A stretch of 64,000 nucleotides of DNA, taken from the NCBI GenBank assembly GCA_025175895.1, contig CM046003.1, forward strand, positions 43,021,335 through 43,085,334, read 5' to 3'. The position numbers and the translations under genes are program-made. This DNA comes from Wurfbainia villosa. Its lineage: Eukaryota > Streptophyta > Magnoliopsida > Zingiberales > Zingiberaceae. This document shows, one piece after another, positions 1-11,782 of the stretch (the stretch's first letter is position 1; every line of letters starts with the position of its first letter). The notes beneath the pieces are model-generated. The model had not been told where the DNA came from, made no database searches, and saw only the letters and a list, made by a program, of their open reading frames with translations.

Positions 1-286
1 GGAGGAGGGAATGCACAAGTTGATATCTCGACCTCCTCCTCCTCCAAGGGTTGCAGCCACCCAGCTCCCGAGAGAAAAAATGGCCCCAATGAGAAGTTGA
101 AGCTCCCCAAGAAGAAACAACTTCTCCCTCTTTTCCTCTATCCAGACCGAAAAAAAGAAGCCCCCTCCGATCCCCCTCGGGAGAAGCGAAGATCCTTTTC
201 TTTAAACCCTAACCACTTCTTTTATATCCCCTCTCATGGGCCGGGCCTCTGTTTCATTTTATGGACCGATATTTATCCCATATCAG
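1..286. other. Unassigned pyrimidine/purine-rich segment
   Basis: No recognisable gene. The stretch has CTC/GAG-rich runs and a short open frame at 97-297 without any family resemblance. It abuts an LTR fragment, so it is probably part of an older repeat cut by the window edge. Confidence 0.4.
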
Positions 287-510
287 CAAGTATCTAAACT
301 TGGACTTCTGAGGTTGATTGCTCCATCAATCTCTCACAAATAATCTCCCTCATATGAATTTGGATATCCCAATCATCCACTAGTCATATGATCAACATAT
401 GATCAAACTATATTGTCAAACAATGGTCAAATCCATTGTCAAACATCAAAATACTACTCGAGTCTCACTCGTGTTTGGTCAACATTGACTCGGGGTTTGT
501 TACACCAACA
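287..510 (-). repeat. LTR fragment of the element-C family
   Basis: From 287 the sequence closely follows the right-hand end of the C-element LTR at 26274-26500. Shared features are the TTGGACTTC block, the repeated ATATGATCAA and GTCAAACATC words, ACTCGAGTCTCAC, and a terminal CACCAACA at 510. Only about 220 bp remain. The polypurine tract expected next to a 3' LTR is absent, so this is a broken relic in minus orientation. Confidence 0.7.
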
Positions 511-1737
511 TTAATATTCAAGGGAAACAAGGCAATGCCCCATTCAACAAGTTAATAAAAAAATAAAATTGTTTTGTTGTTGTTTTTTTTCGGGGGTGCT
601 GCCCTAACCCCCTGCAAGGGGCGCTACCCGCTTGACCCCCCTGCCCACTAGCGGGACCATCGCTAGGGGTGTTGTCCCTTGAAATTCTATATGGGTTCGC
701 CACATAAATCATTAATTATATTTATAATTATAATAAAATAGTGCTATAGAATTGGTACATGCGATGTATAGCATGGTGCATGGTTATGACTTTTGTGATT
801 GTTATAAAATTAGTACGACATGCAAGTCGTGCCTTTCCTCTAATAAATTCAAGTTGTAAAATTTCTCTTTTCATCTAATTCCCCTCGAATATAACTCGAG
901 GTTCCTTATATTGTAATGTACAAGTTAGAATAGTGCTAGTATAGTACTAGATGATAGAGGTATTATAGAGAAGGAGACCAACAACACACGCCAACTAAGG
1001 AAGCACTTGGAGAAGATGCAGTTCCCTTAAGTTGGCTTTTTCAATCTTGTCATTGGCTTGAGAAATTCATAAAAGTTAGAGCCATGGTTTGTCACATTTA
1101 TTTTTCTTTGCCATATATGTTAATATATGCCATGATTGTGTCATGTATGTTGATACATGTCATGTTTATATGTGTATATGATGCATGTTAAATTAGTTAA
1201 GTCAATTTAAAAATGGCTACCAAAGTTTGATACTTATTACTACCTTGATCAATAATAGACTGTTTGTCAAAGTAAAGTGTCTTTATTTATCTTGGTAGAA
1301 TGCGATAAGATAATTGTGGTATCCGACTTATTAAACATTTGGTTATGACTTTACTAAGGTCAGTAGACACATTTGGCAAAGTAAAGTGTCAATCAGACCT
1401 TAGAGGCATACCATTAGATGAGCAAAGAACAAATATTTTTGTTCACCTAATTATCCAAGAGTTGTATTAGATGCAATTGGTAAATGTTACCTACCTAAAT
1501 AGTCAAGTCTTGGGCGATTAGCCAAAGCTAATTCCAGATAAGATAAAATATGGATCTTGTCCCATTAAAATGTTGAGTTTGGGGCTAGTAGTGTGGGAAA
1601 ATTATGTCTACCCACATCTATGACTTGCTCCTATCCAACCTTATATTTTAGTAGGAGAATCATTTAATTAAATTCCTAATTAAGTGATTTTTAAAAAATG
1701 ATACATATTTATTTATTTATTATTATTGTAGATAATC
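511..1737. other. AT-rich region upstream of copia element B
   Basis: No gene. A GC-rich island at about 590-680, with CCCCCTGC and GGGCGCTACC words, resembles leader or LTR sequence of copia elements. Because a copia gag starts at 1738, this may be the decayed 5' LTR and leader of element B. I could not find a tRNA-Met primer site or LTR ends, so the assignment is tentative. Confidence 0.35.
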
Positions 1738-2076
1738 ATGTCTGCAAACACATCAAATACCCTATCACTGCGATTTATCCTTAAGAAGGACAAGCTTAAT
1801 GGAGCTAATTTCCTAGACTGGTACAGAAACTTAAGGATTGTCCTTAAGCAAGAAAGAAAACTGTATGTTCTAGAGCAGCCTATTCCCGAACCACTTACTT
1901 CTAATACCCCTCGTGCTGATAAGTATGCATATAAAAAACATCAAAATGATGCTTTCGATATGTCATGTCTTATGTTTGCCACCATGAACTCTAAGCTTCA
2001 GAAGAAACATGAAAACACGAATGCTTATGGTATGGTTGAACATTTAATACGACTATATCAAGAGCAGGCAAAGTGA
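1738..2076 (+). pseudogene. Copia element B: gag N-terminal fragment
   Basis: A 112-residue open frame with the copia gag N-terminal pattern: a LNGANFLDWYRNLRIVL block followed by a YVLEQPIPEP block. In copia elements this region begins the capsid polyprotein. The frame stops at 2074-2076, and the sequence beyond (2077-2760) no longer resembles gag. This is therefore a truncated relic, with an older insertion or deletion just downstream. It is on the same strand as the integrase and RT remnants at 3350-3958 and 14074-15666, which I take to be one element later split by element A. Confidence 0.7.
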
Positions 2077-2760
2077 TCGAGCTAAGTAAGCTCAGTGTTG
2101 GTACTCAGCTGAGGAGAGTTGTTCTCGATGCTCGATTGAGTAGACATCATTCTAAGTACTCAAAGTACTCGGAAGAAGCACGAGGTGATCGAGATGTCAT
2201 GTAATGGTGCTTGGAACCTCAATGCTATGCTTGAGTTTTGAGTAATGAAGTTGACATTGGCTGACTTGCTAAAGTTGACAATGATCAACTAGTCTCATAA
2301 CTAAAATGCCAAGTTGTTGTGAAAACAACTTGGACTCATATAAAACAACTCAAAATAGACTTGTTAAGCAGACAGGATACCACACACGGGGCTAGGGGGC
2401 CTGGGGTGCTCGGAGCATAATGTGCGGTGTTCATGTTCTAAAAAACACTGTCGAATTGAGTTTCCAAAGTATTAGTCGACTGGTCCGAGGTGATAGTCGA
2501 CTGCTTGAGTGGCACCAGTAGATTGATAAGAGTTTTTAGTTGACTAAAAGAAATATCAATCGATTGATAAGAGTTTTTTATTTGATTTAAAGAAGTGTCA
2601 AACAACGATAGTTGTTTCAGTCGATTGATAAAGGGGGTCAGTCGACTAAGACTCCTGAAATCAAGAAGATTTGGTTTTTCTTTATTTATTGTGTTGGTTC
2701 TATGTCTGTATAAATTGAATTAAGTTGGTTTTGTACTGACTTGATTAATTTTAATTTTCA
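2077..2760. other. Insert-like segment with GTCGACTG words
   Basis: Noncoding. It contains several TCAGTCGACT, TCGATTGATA and TAGTCGACTG variants between 2470 and 2660, the same word family as the LTRs elsewhere in the window. It interrupts element B between two gag-like pieces, so it is probably an LTR scrap of a Sirevirus-like element. No clear ends or duplication were found. Confidence 0.4.
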
Positions 2761-3349
2761 GATGACACTGATGATTACTACCATGACTCATCACGATTTA
2801 TTGTGAAATAAGTTGAGGAAAGCTATCCAGGGGATAGAGTATGAACCAGCTTATGGAGTTAGTGGACACATGGGGAGACTAGATCGTCTATTCTGGAGAC
2901 TTAAGATGCAGGAGTTTTCTATTCTAGATAACTACAAGATCTGAGCATTGGTTCATTCACTGCCGAAGAATCTAAGTGATGTTGCACATCAGATATGGGG
3001 GCGCTATGAGGAATGCATCACATATACACAATTGTACACAAAGCTGCTTCACTATGCATATTAGGAGGATCATATTGAGAGTGAAGAAGATCCAAAAGAA
3101 GAACTCGATGAGGATCTTTATGTGAGTTCTATACAAGATTTTGTGACTATTCAACTCAAGAGTGTCCTAACTGAAAATGTCCTAGTTGAGACTAGAAAAA
3201 TAGGGCATGCTATGATTATTACTATGCTAATATTTGTACTAGTAGGAGTAATAATTGGTTATCTAGTTTGTTAGAGTTGTTAAGGTTATAAGTAGTTTGC
3301 TATATGTTAACAAAACTATTATATGTAAATGATTAGTTTATTTATATTA
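2761..3349 (+). pseudogene. Degraded gag-like stretch of element B
   Basis: Conceptual translation shows short gag-like runs (for example a SGHMGRLDRLFWRLKMQEF run near 2851-2910) broken by in-frame stops, then an AT-rich tail. No protease motif is visible, so the protease and pre-integrase region of element B seems deleted. Assignment rests on position between gag (1738) and integrase (3350). Confidence 0.35.
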
Positions 3350-3958
3350 TATTCGAGGTGGTGAATACCTAAGCCAAGAATTTCGTGATCATCTTGTTGA
3401 GTTTGAGATTATATCCTAACTCACTTCACCTGGAATACCTCAATGGAATGGTGTATCAGAAAAGGAGAAATCATACTTTGTTAGATACATACAGTACGAT
3501 CGATTATGAGTCATGAAGATCTTTCTTCTTCTTTCTAGGGGCATGCTCTAGAGACTGCTACTTTCACACTTAATCGCATTCCATCAAAGATAATAACAAA
3601 GACAGCATATGAGATATGGATTGGGAAGAGTCTCAAAATGACTTTTATGAAGATTTGGGGTTATGAGGCTTACGTTAAACAAAGATTCAAATTAGATAAG
3701 TGTTATTTTGTAGATTATCCCAAAGAAACAAAGGGATATTACTTTTATAATCCTACACAAGACAAAGTGTCTATTGCCAAAAATGGTATTTTTCTAGAAA
3801 TAGGATTTATTTCTAGAGAAACTAGTGGAAGAAAAGTAGATCTTGAAGAAATTCGAGATAAACAAATTAGCACTGAGACTTTGATGGAACGTGAACAAGT
3901 ACCACAAGGTGTTGTGGATCATGACCTTGTTGCACCACAAGAAGTTGTGGAGCAATAA
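3350..3958 (+). pseudogene. Copia element B: integrase C-terminal half
   Basis: Begins with the RGGEYLSQEF block, which carries the integrase core acidic region, and continues through a PGIPQWNGVSE-type block. From 3638 a 106-residue open frame matches the copia integrase tail (KIWGYEAYVKQ, KGYYFYNP). Several stops precede 3638, so it is nonfunctional. The linker toward RT ends at about 4017, where element A is inserted. The next part of the same pol resumes at 14074. Confidence 0.75.
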
Positions 3959-4017
3959 CCTGTTCATGTAAAACAAACTCTACATAGATCTGGAAGGATA
4001 CGTCATCAACCTAAGAA

Positions 4018-4022
4018 ATATT
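4018..4022. repeat. Target site duplication ATATT, left of element A
   Basis: ATATT immediately before the 5' LTR of A. The same five bases follow its 3' LTR at 14069-14073. The pair fixes the ends of the insertion in element B. Confidence 0.9.
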
Positions 4023-5127
4023 TGTTGGTGCAACAATGCCCCAAGCATTTATATGTGTTAATGTTTGGATAATCATCTAAGTTAGACAATGCTTTGTGAT
4101 CTAATTGTGAACGTATTTAAGTGACATAAAAATCCAAGTATGAAGATTTGGTAAAGACGAAGTCCAAGTATAATCTTGGCAAAGGAAGTCCAAAGGCAAG
4201 TCTTGGCAGCGTAAGTCCAAGCATGTAGTCTTGGCGGCGTAAAGTCCAAGCAGGCTTTGGCAAAAGGAAACCCAAGACATGACAAAACCGAAGGAAGCTC
4301 TTTGAAGCAAAGCGCAAAGGATAAACAAATTGCGGACTCGGAGGGATCCTGGAGGCCCAAGGCTTAGGAAGAGCTAGAAGGTTGAGTCTAAGTCTAGAGG
4401 GTAAAATCAAGTATGAATTATTCATACTTGATGAGTATCATTCGACTGGTCAGGTGCTCGACTGAGTCCGACTGAAACCCTGATGATCAATCGACTGCCA
4501 ATACTGGCAGTCGACTGATCGTGCCAAAGATGGGCACAGAATGGAGTCTCACTCGACTCCGCGCGGCGATCACTCGACTGATCGCTTCATCAGCCGACTG
4601 ATGAAGTGATCAGTCGACTGATCAAGCGGCCGTTGGAAATTACGGCTGCGTATCTCCGCGAATTTGCTTAGTCAGAAGCCATTGGTTTTGGCGGCAGTCG
4701 ACTGATGCTGTACATCAGTCGACTGATAGAAGTCCAACGGGAAAAACATCCCTCTCTCTATATAAAGAGGGCTGGTGATGGCTTTAAGGGCTAATGCTTA
4801 TTCTCTGATTTTTCTCTCAAGCCCCCACAAGTTTTCTAAAGCTTTCAAGTGTTTAATTCTCCTCCTCCTCTCTAATCTTCATCTACATTCTTTGTAAGAA
4901 GAGGAGGGTTTGTAAAAGAGAAAGCTTCTTAGTGGAATCGCTTAGGTTGATCCACCTTAAGGATCGCCGTGGAGTAGGAGCGTTATCTCCGAACCACATA
5001 AAGGCCTTGTTAGCATTGTGTTTTCATTTATATTTATATTGTATTTGTTGTGCTTCCGCTAACCACTCTTGTAGAAACGAAAATGAGCTATTCACACCCC
5101 CCCTCTAGCTTCAAATGATCACTAACA
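4023..5127 (+). repeat. 5' LTR of element A
   Basis: Starts TGTTGGTGCAACAATG and ends ACTAACA (1105 bp). From left to right it holds a degenerate tandem array of CCAAG/CTTGG units (about 4128-4275), a cluster of GTCGACTG palindromes (about 4440-4735, four exact CAGTCGACTG), a TATA box (4759-4766), and a C-run plus CTCTAGC motif at about 5094-5110. It is closely similar to the 3' LTR except for the palindrome cluster, where the two copies differ strongly. Confidence 0.93.
4759..4766 (+). promoter_or_regulatory. LTR TATA box of element A
   Basis: TATATAAA lies about 25 bases downstream of the last CAGTCGACTG palindrome. Transcription would start at about 4790, defining the U3/R border. The 3' LTR has CTATAAAAAG at 13699-13708 in the same place. 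Confidence 0.7.
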
Positions 5128-5129
5128 AG

Positions 5130-5141
5130 TGGTATCAGAGC
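5130..5141 (+). other. Primer binding site of element A
   Basis: TGGTATCAGAGC, two bases after the 5' LTR. It is complementary to the 3' end of initiator methionine tRNA, the standard primer of plant copia elements. Confidence 0.9.
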
Positions 5142-5181
5142 CCGGATCGCATCGGAAGATCTAACAATCAACCGGAGCAAG

Positions 5182-8100
5182 ATGGCTTTCCAAGAGGGGT
5201 ATAATACGGCGAGGCCTCCATTCTTCGACGGCAACGACTTCAGCTGCTGGAAAGGTAGGATGGAGTATTATCTTATGAACGATATTGAAAATTGATTTAG
5301 CGTTGTAGATGGTTTTGAGAAGTCGGTCGATGAACATGGAGCGCCCATACCGACCAAGGATTGGACGAGGGACATGGCCAAGAAGGCTCAAGCCAACGCC
5401 AAGGCAACAACCACACTTCAATGTGGGTTGTCAAAAGAGCAACTAAGCAAGGTGGAGTCTTTTGAATCGGCGAAGGTGTTGGGTTTTTCCGAGCCGCAAA
5501 AACCGCTTTTTGCGTTGCGGAAACCTCGGAAGCCCCGGCCACGGATCCTTACGAAGTATAAAATTATAATTGCATGTATGTGCTTACAGAAAATCCTAGA
5601 TCTACCTTAAATCTAAGAGGTTAGAACGTTACCCTCGTAGCGACGCCCTTCGCTTATCCCGCTCGTCCAAAAGTTCGCCGGAACTCGAGAGTGTCAAGTG
5701 CACACTCCTCTATGGTATCCACACAAGCAATAGGTGGAGAAAACTCAACCTTGAGTGTGCTAGCACTCCTTGGTTGGTTCGGCCAAAGAGAGGGATGGGA
5801 GAGGGAGAGCTTGAGAGAAAAAGTTCCAAGGAAGAAGATGAAGTTAAGAGTGTGTAACTCACCAAATGAATTCACCACCCATAACCCCTAAGTGGCCGGC
5901 CACTTCATGGAGGGGGGGTTACATGCATGCATGTAACTCCCATGACCCTTGGTCTCCCTCATGATGTGGCACCAATTGACCAAGTCAATGATGATGTGGA
6001 GCACCATCATTGGCCGGCCATGCCTAGTCATCATCATGACATGGCATTTGGTCAAGTCAAACTTGACCTTTCATCTTCCCTCTCAAGTCAAGTCAAACTT
6101 GACCTCTAATCTCCCATGGTTGATCAAATCTAACCACTTGACTCAAGTCAATTTAATATAATGAATCTCTATTCATTAATTTAAATTGATTTGATGAATC
6201 AAATCTCAATTAGACTCATTCAACACTTGAATCAACTTGAGTCTAACTCAATTAGTCTAATTTGGATTACTCTTAATCCAATTTGGTTCATCCCATGAAC
6301 CTAATCCTCATGGTTCATCATATGAACCTAATCTCCATCTAATTGCTCTTATGTGTGTGACACTATAGGTTCTTGTAACGTTGGCAATGTCCCTAAACCG
6401 ATTTAGGAACATAAGCAATGAGCGGTATCCAGCAACACATCATTGCTACACAAGTTACAAGAATGTTGAGCTCCAACATCACCTTTGTGACTACTAATTG
6501 TGACTCTCACAATATGTGACAATGTCCCTCTATCCTTGACATCTAGATTGACCAATCGAGGCATAGACCGTGTCATCCTCGGTACAATCTAAATCTTGAA
6601 CTCCAAGTAGACTCACTCTAATCAAATGAGCTCAATATCTCATATTGACTCATTTGGGCATGGTCATGCACTTCGTGGTCTCACTCTATCAAGAATATCG
6701 ATGTCACTCCCGTCATATAGGAGGGATAGATCCCATCTACATCACTCACATCCCTCCGCATAACTTGTTACATACCCAGTAATCGCCTTTATAGTCCACC
6801 CATTTACGGGTGACGTTTGACGAAGCCAAAGTATGCAACTCCTTATGTAGGGAACCATGGTGACTTCAGGTCTAAGGACTAATAGTCATACTAATAGCCA
6901 CATGAGAAAGTATATGACACTCATATAACGATCCACGATACTTTCTCATGGCGGGTCATTCAGTATACATTCTCCAATGCATACCCATGTGTCAACTTAA
7001 TATCTCATATCCATGACTTGTGAGATCAAGTCATCTTGTTGACCTACATGCTAGTCTCTACGCATTAACATTGTCCCTGAATGTTAATACTCGACTAGGA
7101 ATGATTAAGAGTAGTGTTCTCTATATCATCTCATTATCGATTCAACCAATCGATTGATATAGATAAGAACCTACTACTCAAGGACATTATTATATTTAGT
7201 TATTTGGCACCAATACAAGTAAATATAATAACCATGCCTTTATAAATAGGAATATGATACAATAAAGTCCATACAACAATCATCACATGATTGACTCTAG
7301 GGCTTTCACTAACAGAAGGAGCTTTGGGAGAAGTTAATTGAGCTCAACGAGGGATCCAAGGAAACAAGAAGATCCAAGAGAGATCTCTTAATAGGCCAAC
7401 TTCAAAGCTTCGCCATGAAGACCAATGAGACCGTGGGCTAAATGCACAGTCGCTTCAAAAAAGTAGTCAACGGACTACATGTGATAGGTGAGAAGGTTGA
7501 CAACCGAGACCTTGTAAGGTATGTGCGCTACAAGCCTTCCCTAGAACAACCTTATAGGCTTCAATGGTTGATGCCTATAAGATCTCTAGGGATCTTTCTT
7601 TGGTTAAATTAGATGAGTTATTTTGTGAATTTGAGTTGCACGAGCAAGCTAACACTTCATCCAAAGAGAAAGGTGTAGCTCTTTTTGTAGGAAAGAAGGA
7701 CAAGAAGAAGAAGAAGAAGAAAGAAGTGTCTTCCTCATCTGAATCTGAGGAAGATTCATCTAGTAGTGAAGATGAGCTATCGGCAAGCAAGGTGGCTCAT
7801 CATGTCAAGAAGTTTGGTGGGAGGTGAAGGAAACTCACCAAGAAGGATGTGAGAGGGATGTTCCAATCCTCAAGAGGTAAGTCTTCTACTAGTTCAATTC
7901 CTTCATCTAACGTAACTTGTTATGGTTGCAACAAGAAAGGGCACATCAAGCCAAATTGCCCGGAACTAAAGAAGAAGGAGGAGAAAGAAAAGAAGCATAA
8001 GGAGAAGAAGGAAAAGAAGGAGAAAAAGAAGAAGGAGACAATGGTGGCTCAAACATGGGACACACTAAGCATAGAGGACTCTTCCGATGATGAAGAAGTG

Positions 8101-8664
8101 TGTCATGCCACCCGGAACCTAGCTCTCATGGCCTTGGAGGAGGAAGCCGGGAGCTCAAGTGAGGAATCTTCATCCTCTTCTTCAAACGATGAATCATCAT
8201 CTAGTGATGATGAGGTAAGCAACTCCCCTAGGGTAGATTTACTTTACAAAACCATTGCATGCCTTCAAAATGCCTTAAATAAATCAAAAACTAGGATTAA
8301 GTACTTAAAAGTAGAAATTAAGGCACTTAAAAATGTAGAACCACTTTGTGATGATACATGTACACTTAGAGATGAAAATGATGAATTAAGAAAAGAAATA
8401 GGTGAACTAAGAGCATGCTTAGAAAAATTTACAAATGGCTCTAAATATCTAGATATAATAATTAAGGATCAAAGGACTATTTACAACAAAGTCGGAATAG
8501 GATATAAACCTAAGGAAAAGGAGGTAGCATTTACATCTTTTGTTAGTAGAAAATCCACCGTTAGGAGCAAGGTTAGAAAGGCTTGGGTCCCTAAGAAGTT
8601 TTTGATTGATGCTAGTGGTCCTAAAATTTGGGTACCTAAGGCATATATTTTTCATGTTGTATAG
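5182..8664 (+). pseudogene. Element A gag, split by a solo LTR
   Basis: Gag starts at ATG 5182 (MAFQEGYNTARPPFFDGND) and runs to 5476. A solo LTR (5477-7314) interrupts it, and it resumes after the repeated GAAGG at 7320. A zinc knuckle C-x2-C-x4-H-x4-C lies at 7918-7959, preceded by Ser/Glu-rich and Lys-rich stretches and followed by an acidic serine tract and a coiled-coil-like region (about 8220-8480). This is the capsid/nucleocapsid polyprotein that packages the element RNA. Breaks: TGA at 5295, a stop at about 7439, frame changes before 7564, TGA at 7825-7827 and TAG at 8662-8664. The protease lies in the same frame directly after the last stop. Confidence 0.85.
5477..7314 (-). mobile_element. 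Solo LTR of the B family inside element A gag
   Basis: Starts TGTTGGG and ends CACTAACA, with GAAGG on both sides (5472-5476 and 7315-7319). It has no internal coding region, so it is a solo LTR of 1838 bp left by recombination between two LTRs. Its reverse complement resembles the LTR after 15670: both carry AATATAATAATGTC, ACACTACTCTTAAT and GAGACTAGCATGTAGG. It is therefore the B family in the opposite orientation. A TATA-like TATTTATAAAGG (minus strand) lies near 7236-7250. Confidence 0.88.
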
Positions 8665-9924
8665 ATAGAAGAACAAAGCTTATGGATTGTTGATAGTGGG
8701 TGCTCAAAACACATGACCGGTGATGAGAGTAAATTTTCAACTATCAACCACACTAGAAAGGGGAAGGTGTCTTTTGGAAATAGTGGCAAACTTAATATTA
8801 TAGGAAAAGACACAATTGAGGTATCCCCCAACCTTGTCATTCATAAAGTATTATTAGTTAAAAATATGAAAATTAATTTACTTGGTGTAAGCCAACTATG
8901 TGATGTAAATTTTGATGTTCAATTTGACTCTTCAAAATGTTTTATAAGACACAAAAATCTAAATGATTGCATGCTAGTAGGTTTTAGGAAATCAAATATA
9001 TATTATGTTGATTTATCCTATGCTACTAATGCTTCTACTAAGTGTCTTATTGCAAAAGAGGAAGAGAGTTGGCTTTGGCATAGGAGGCTAGGGCACATAA
9101 ACATGAAAAACATAGCCAAAATAGCCAAAATGAAGTTAGTCAAAGGGTTGCCAAAAGTCAAGTTTCTCAAGGACAAAATGTGTGATGCATGCTAAGAAGG
9201 GAAACAATCAAAAACATCACACAAAGGTAAAACTTTACTTAGTACCGCTTTACCTTTAGAACTATTGCATATGGACTTATTTGATTGTCATAGTACCCCT
9301 TCCATGATTGGTAGTAAATATTGCTTAGTAATAATAGATGATTTCTCTAGATTTACTTGGGTATTTTTCATGAAAAATAAGGATGAAACCCTAGGAATAA
9401 TCATAGGATTTAGTAAGAGAGTAGAGAATGAAAGAAAACTCAAAATCAACCGGATCTGTAGTGATCATGGTGGAGAATTTGAGAATTCTAATTTCTCAAC
9501 TTTTTGTCTAGAACAAGGGTACAAGCACGAATTTTCTTGTCCTAGAACACCCCAACAAAATGAGGTTGTGGAAAGGAAGAATCGTGCCCTACAAGAAGCG
9601 GCTAGGACTATGCTAAATGCATATTCTTTACCTAGCTACTTATGGGCGGAAGCGGTTAACACCGCTTGCTATATCCAAAATAGGGTTTTAATTCATAGGT
9701 TTTTAGAAAAACCCCCATTTGAATTATGGAATGGTACGATTCCAATAATTCACTATTTTAAGGTCTTTGGATGCAAAGTTTATATTTTAAAGACCAAAGA
9801 TAACCTAGGCAAATTTGAGTCCAAAGCGGATGAGAGAATCCTAGTTGGATACTCATCCACTAGTGTAGGGTATAGAGTTTATAATAAGAGAACTCAAAAG
9901 ATTGAGGAATCTTCACCAATTTGA
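8665..9924 (+). pseudogene. Element A protease and integrase
   Basis: The aspartic protease active site D-S-G is at 8692-8700 in the context LWIVDSGCSKHMTGD. The pre-integrase block SWLWHRRLGHINMKN (from about 9067) and a C-x2-C pair (to 9192) form the HHCC zinc region. The integrase core follows from 9265 with HMDLFD, SDHGGEF and the PRTPQQNEVVERKNR block, which carry the D, D and E catalytic residues. A TAA at 9193-9195 replaces an expected Gln codon just after the CDAC motif. The frame ends at 9922-9924, where the linker toward RT continues in another frame. The proteins would process the polyprotein and insert the cDNA. Confidence 0.88.
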
Positions 9925-11107
9925 TGAAACCTCTAATACATGCCCTAGGAAATCCCTCATTGATGATGATATCAATGACAAAAATCAAGAAATTATCCAA
10001 CAATTTCAAGATTTAACTTTAGAGGGTAATGATTAAGGGGGAGAATTGAATCAAGGGGGAGTAAGAGGTGAATCCGATGATAAAAGAAGAATTGAGGATA
10101 ATCATGATCAAACTCAAGTTAATACACCTCCTAGAACAATAAGAGTTCATCAAAATCACCCTCTAGATCAAATTGTAGGTGAATTATCTCAAGGAGTTAG
10201 GACTAGGTCATTTCATAGAGACTCCTCTAGTCATATAGCTCTAATCTCTCAAATTGAGCCCAAAACAATCAAAGATGCATTACTTGATCCGGAATGGATC
10301 TTAGCAATGCAAGATGAATTGACTCAATTTGAAAGGAGTCAAGTATGGGAATTAGTTCCTAGACCCAATGACAACACCATCATTACTACAAGATGGGTCT
10401 TTAGGAACAAACTAGATGACCAAGGAAATGTTACTAGGAATAAGGCAAGGTTAGTTGCAAGGGGCTTTAATCAAGTTGAAGGACTTGACTATGATGAAAC
10501 ATATGCCCCGGTTGCTAGATTAGAGTCTATTAGGATCCTGTTAGGGTATGCCTTCTATATGGATTTCAAACTCCATCAAATGGATGTTAAATCGACATTC
10601 CTAAATGGATTCATTAAGGAAGAGGTCTATGTAGAACAACCTCCCAGGTTTGAGAGTATGGAATATCCAAACCATGTATACAAGCTTAGGAAAGCCTTAT
10701 ATGGTTTGAAACAAGCTCCCCGAGCTTGGTATGAAAGATTATCATCTTTCTTAATCTCTAAGGACTTTAAGAGGGATAGTATAGATCAAACTCTATTTAT
10801 AAAGTCAACATCAAAGGACATCTTTGTAGCCCAAGTATATGTTGATGACATTATCTTTGGGTCAACAAATGATGATCTTCTTCAAGACTTTATCAAGAAT
10901 ATGGAAAATGAGTTTGAGATGAGTCTAGTTGGGGAACTAAATTTCTTCCTAGGACTACAAGTCAAACAAACAAGTGAAAGAATTTATATTTACCAAACCA
11001 AATATGGTAAGGAAATGATTAAGAAATTTGGTTTGGAAAATGCTAAAGTAGTGTCAACCCCTATGTCAACTAATACAAAAATATATAGTGATAATGAAGG
11101 AAAATAA
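9925..11107 (+). pseudogene. Element A reverse transcriptase
   Basis: After a shifted linker, the open frame from 10046 gives the copia RT. It has the WVFRNKLDDQGNVTRNKARLVARGF block, DYDETYAPVARLESIR, the QMDVKSTFLNG block, YGLKQAPRAWYERL, and the catalytic YVDD at 10838-10849. Two polypurine-like AAGGGGGAG copies lie in the integrase-RT linker (about 10034 and 10055). The frame ends with TAA at 11105-11107, replacing an expected Gln before IDLTLYRSMIGS. The enzyme copies element RNA into cDNA. Confidence 0.9.
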
Positions 11108-11782
11108 ATTGACCTTACACTCTATAGGAGTATGATTGGTAGTCTTTTGTACCTAACCGCTAGTAGACCCGATATATTATTTGCGGTTGGTATGTGTGCT
11201 AGGTATCAATCATGTGCCAAAGAATCTCATTTAATTGTCGTTAAGAGAATCTTAAGATATATCAAAGGCACACTAAATGTAGGACTATGGTACCCTAGGA
11301 CTAGGTCTTTTGATTTGGTTGGGTACACCGATTCCGATTATGTCGGTTGAAAATTGGATCGGAAGAGCACTAGTGGTGGATGCCAATTTCTTGGGTCCTC
11401 CCTAATTAGTTGGAGTAGTAGGAAGTAACCTTGTGTTGCTTTATCCACCACCGAGGCCGAGTATGTGGCTATGAGTGGTTGTGTAGCTCAACTACTATGG
11501 ATGAAACATACCTTAGAGGACTATGAGCTATCTTACTCCAACATGAAAGTATTTTGTGACAATGTGAGCACCATAAATTTGACCAAAAATCCGGTGCATC
11601 ACTCTAGGACCAAGCACATTGAAGTAAAACATCACTTCATTAGAGATCATATGGCTAAGGGGGACATTGAGCTTAATTACATTGAATCCAAGTCCAACCT
11701 AGCCGACATATTTACCAAGGCTCTCCCTGAAGTAAAATTTTCATCACTTAGGAGAGAACTTGGAATGTGCTTAGTTGAATAA
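11108..11782 (+). pseudogene. Element A RT C-terminus and RNase H
   Basis: YRSMIGSLLYLTASRPDILFA and LRYIKGTLNVGLWYP mark the end of the RT module; YTDSDY and TEAEYVAM mark RNase H acidic motifs. TGA at 11348-11350 and TAA at 11426-11428 interrupt it. The last open frame (11465-11782) ends in SSLRRELGMCLVE, the usual copia pol end. RNase H would remove element RNA during cDNA synthesis. Confidence 0.88.

Noticed and set aside
4082..4425. Open frames with LDLRCQDLPLDF-type repeats (also near 13000, 26150, 43300 and 49850)
   Set aside because: They translate the CTTGG/CCAAG tandem array of the LTRs in all phases; no coding signal.
4440..4735. Regular palindromic repeats as a CRISPR-like array
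   Set aside because: Spacing is irregular, the repeat is only about 10 bp, and the setting is a plant LTR.
5130..5141. tRNA-Met gene
   Set aside because: Only the 12-base primer binding site is present; no cloverleaf sequence around it.
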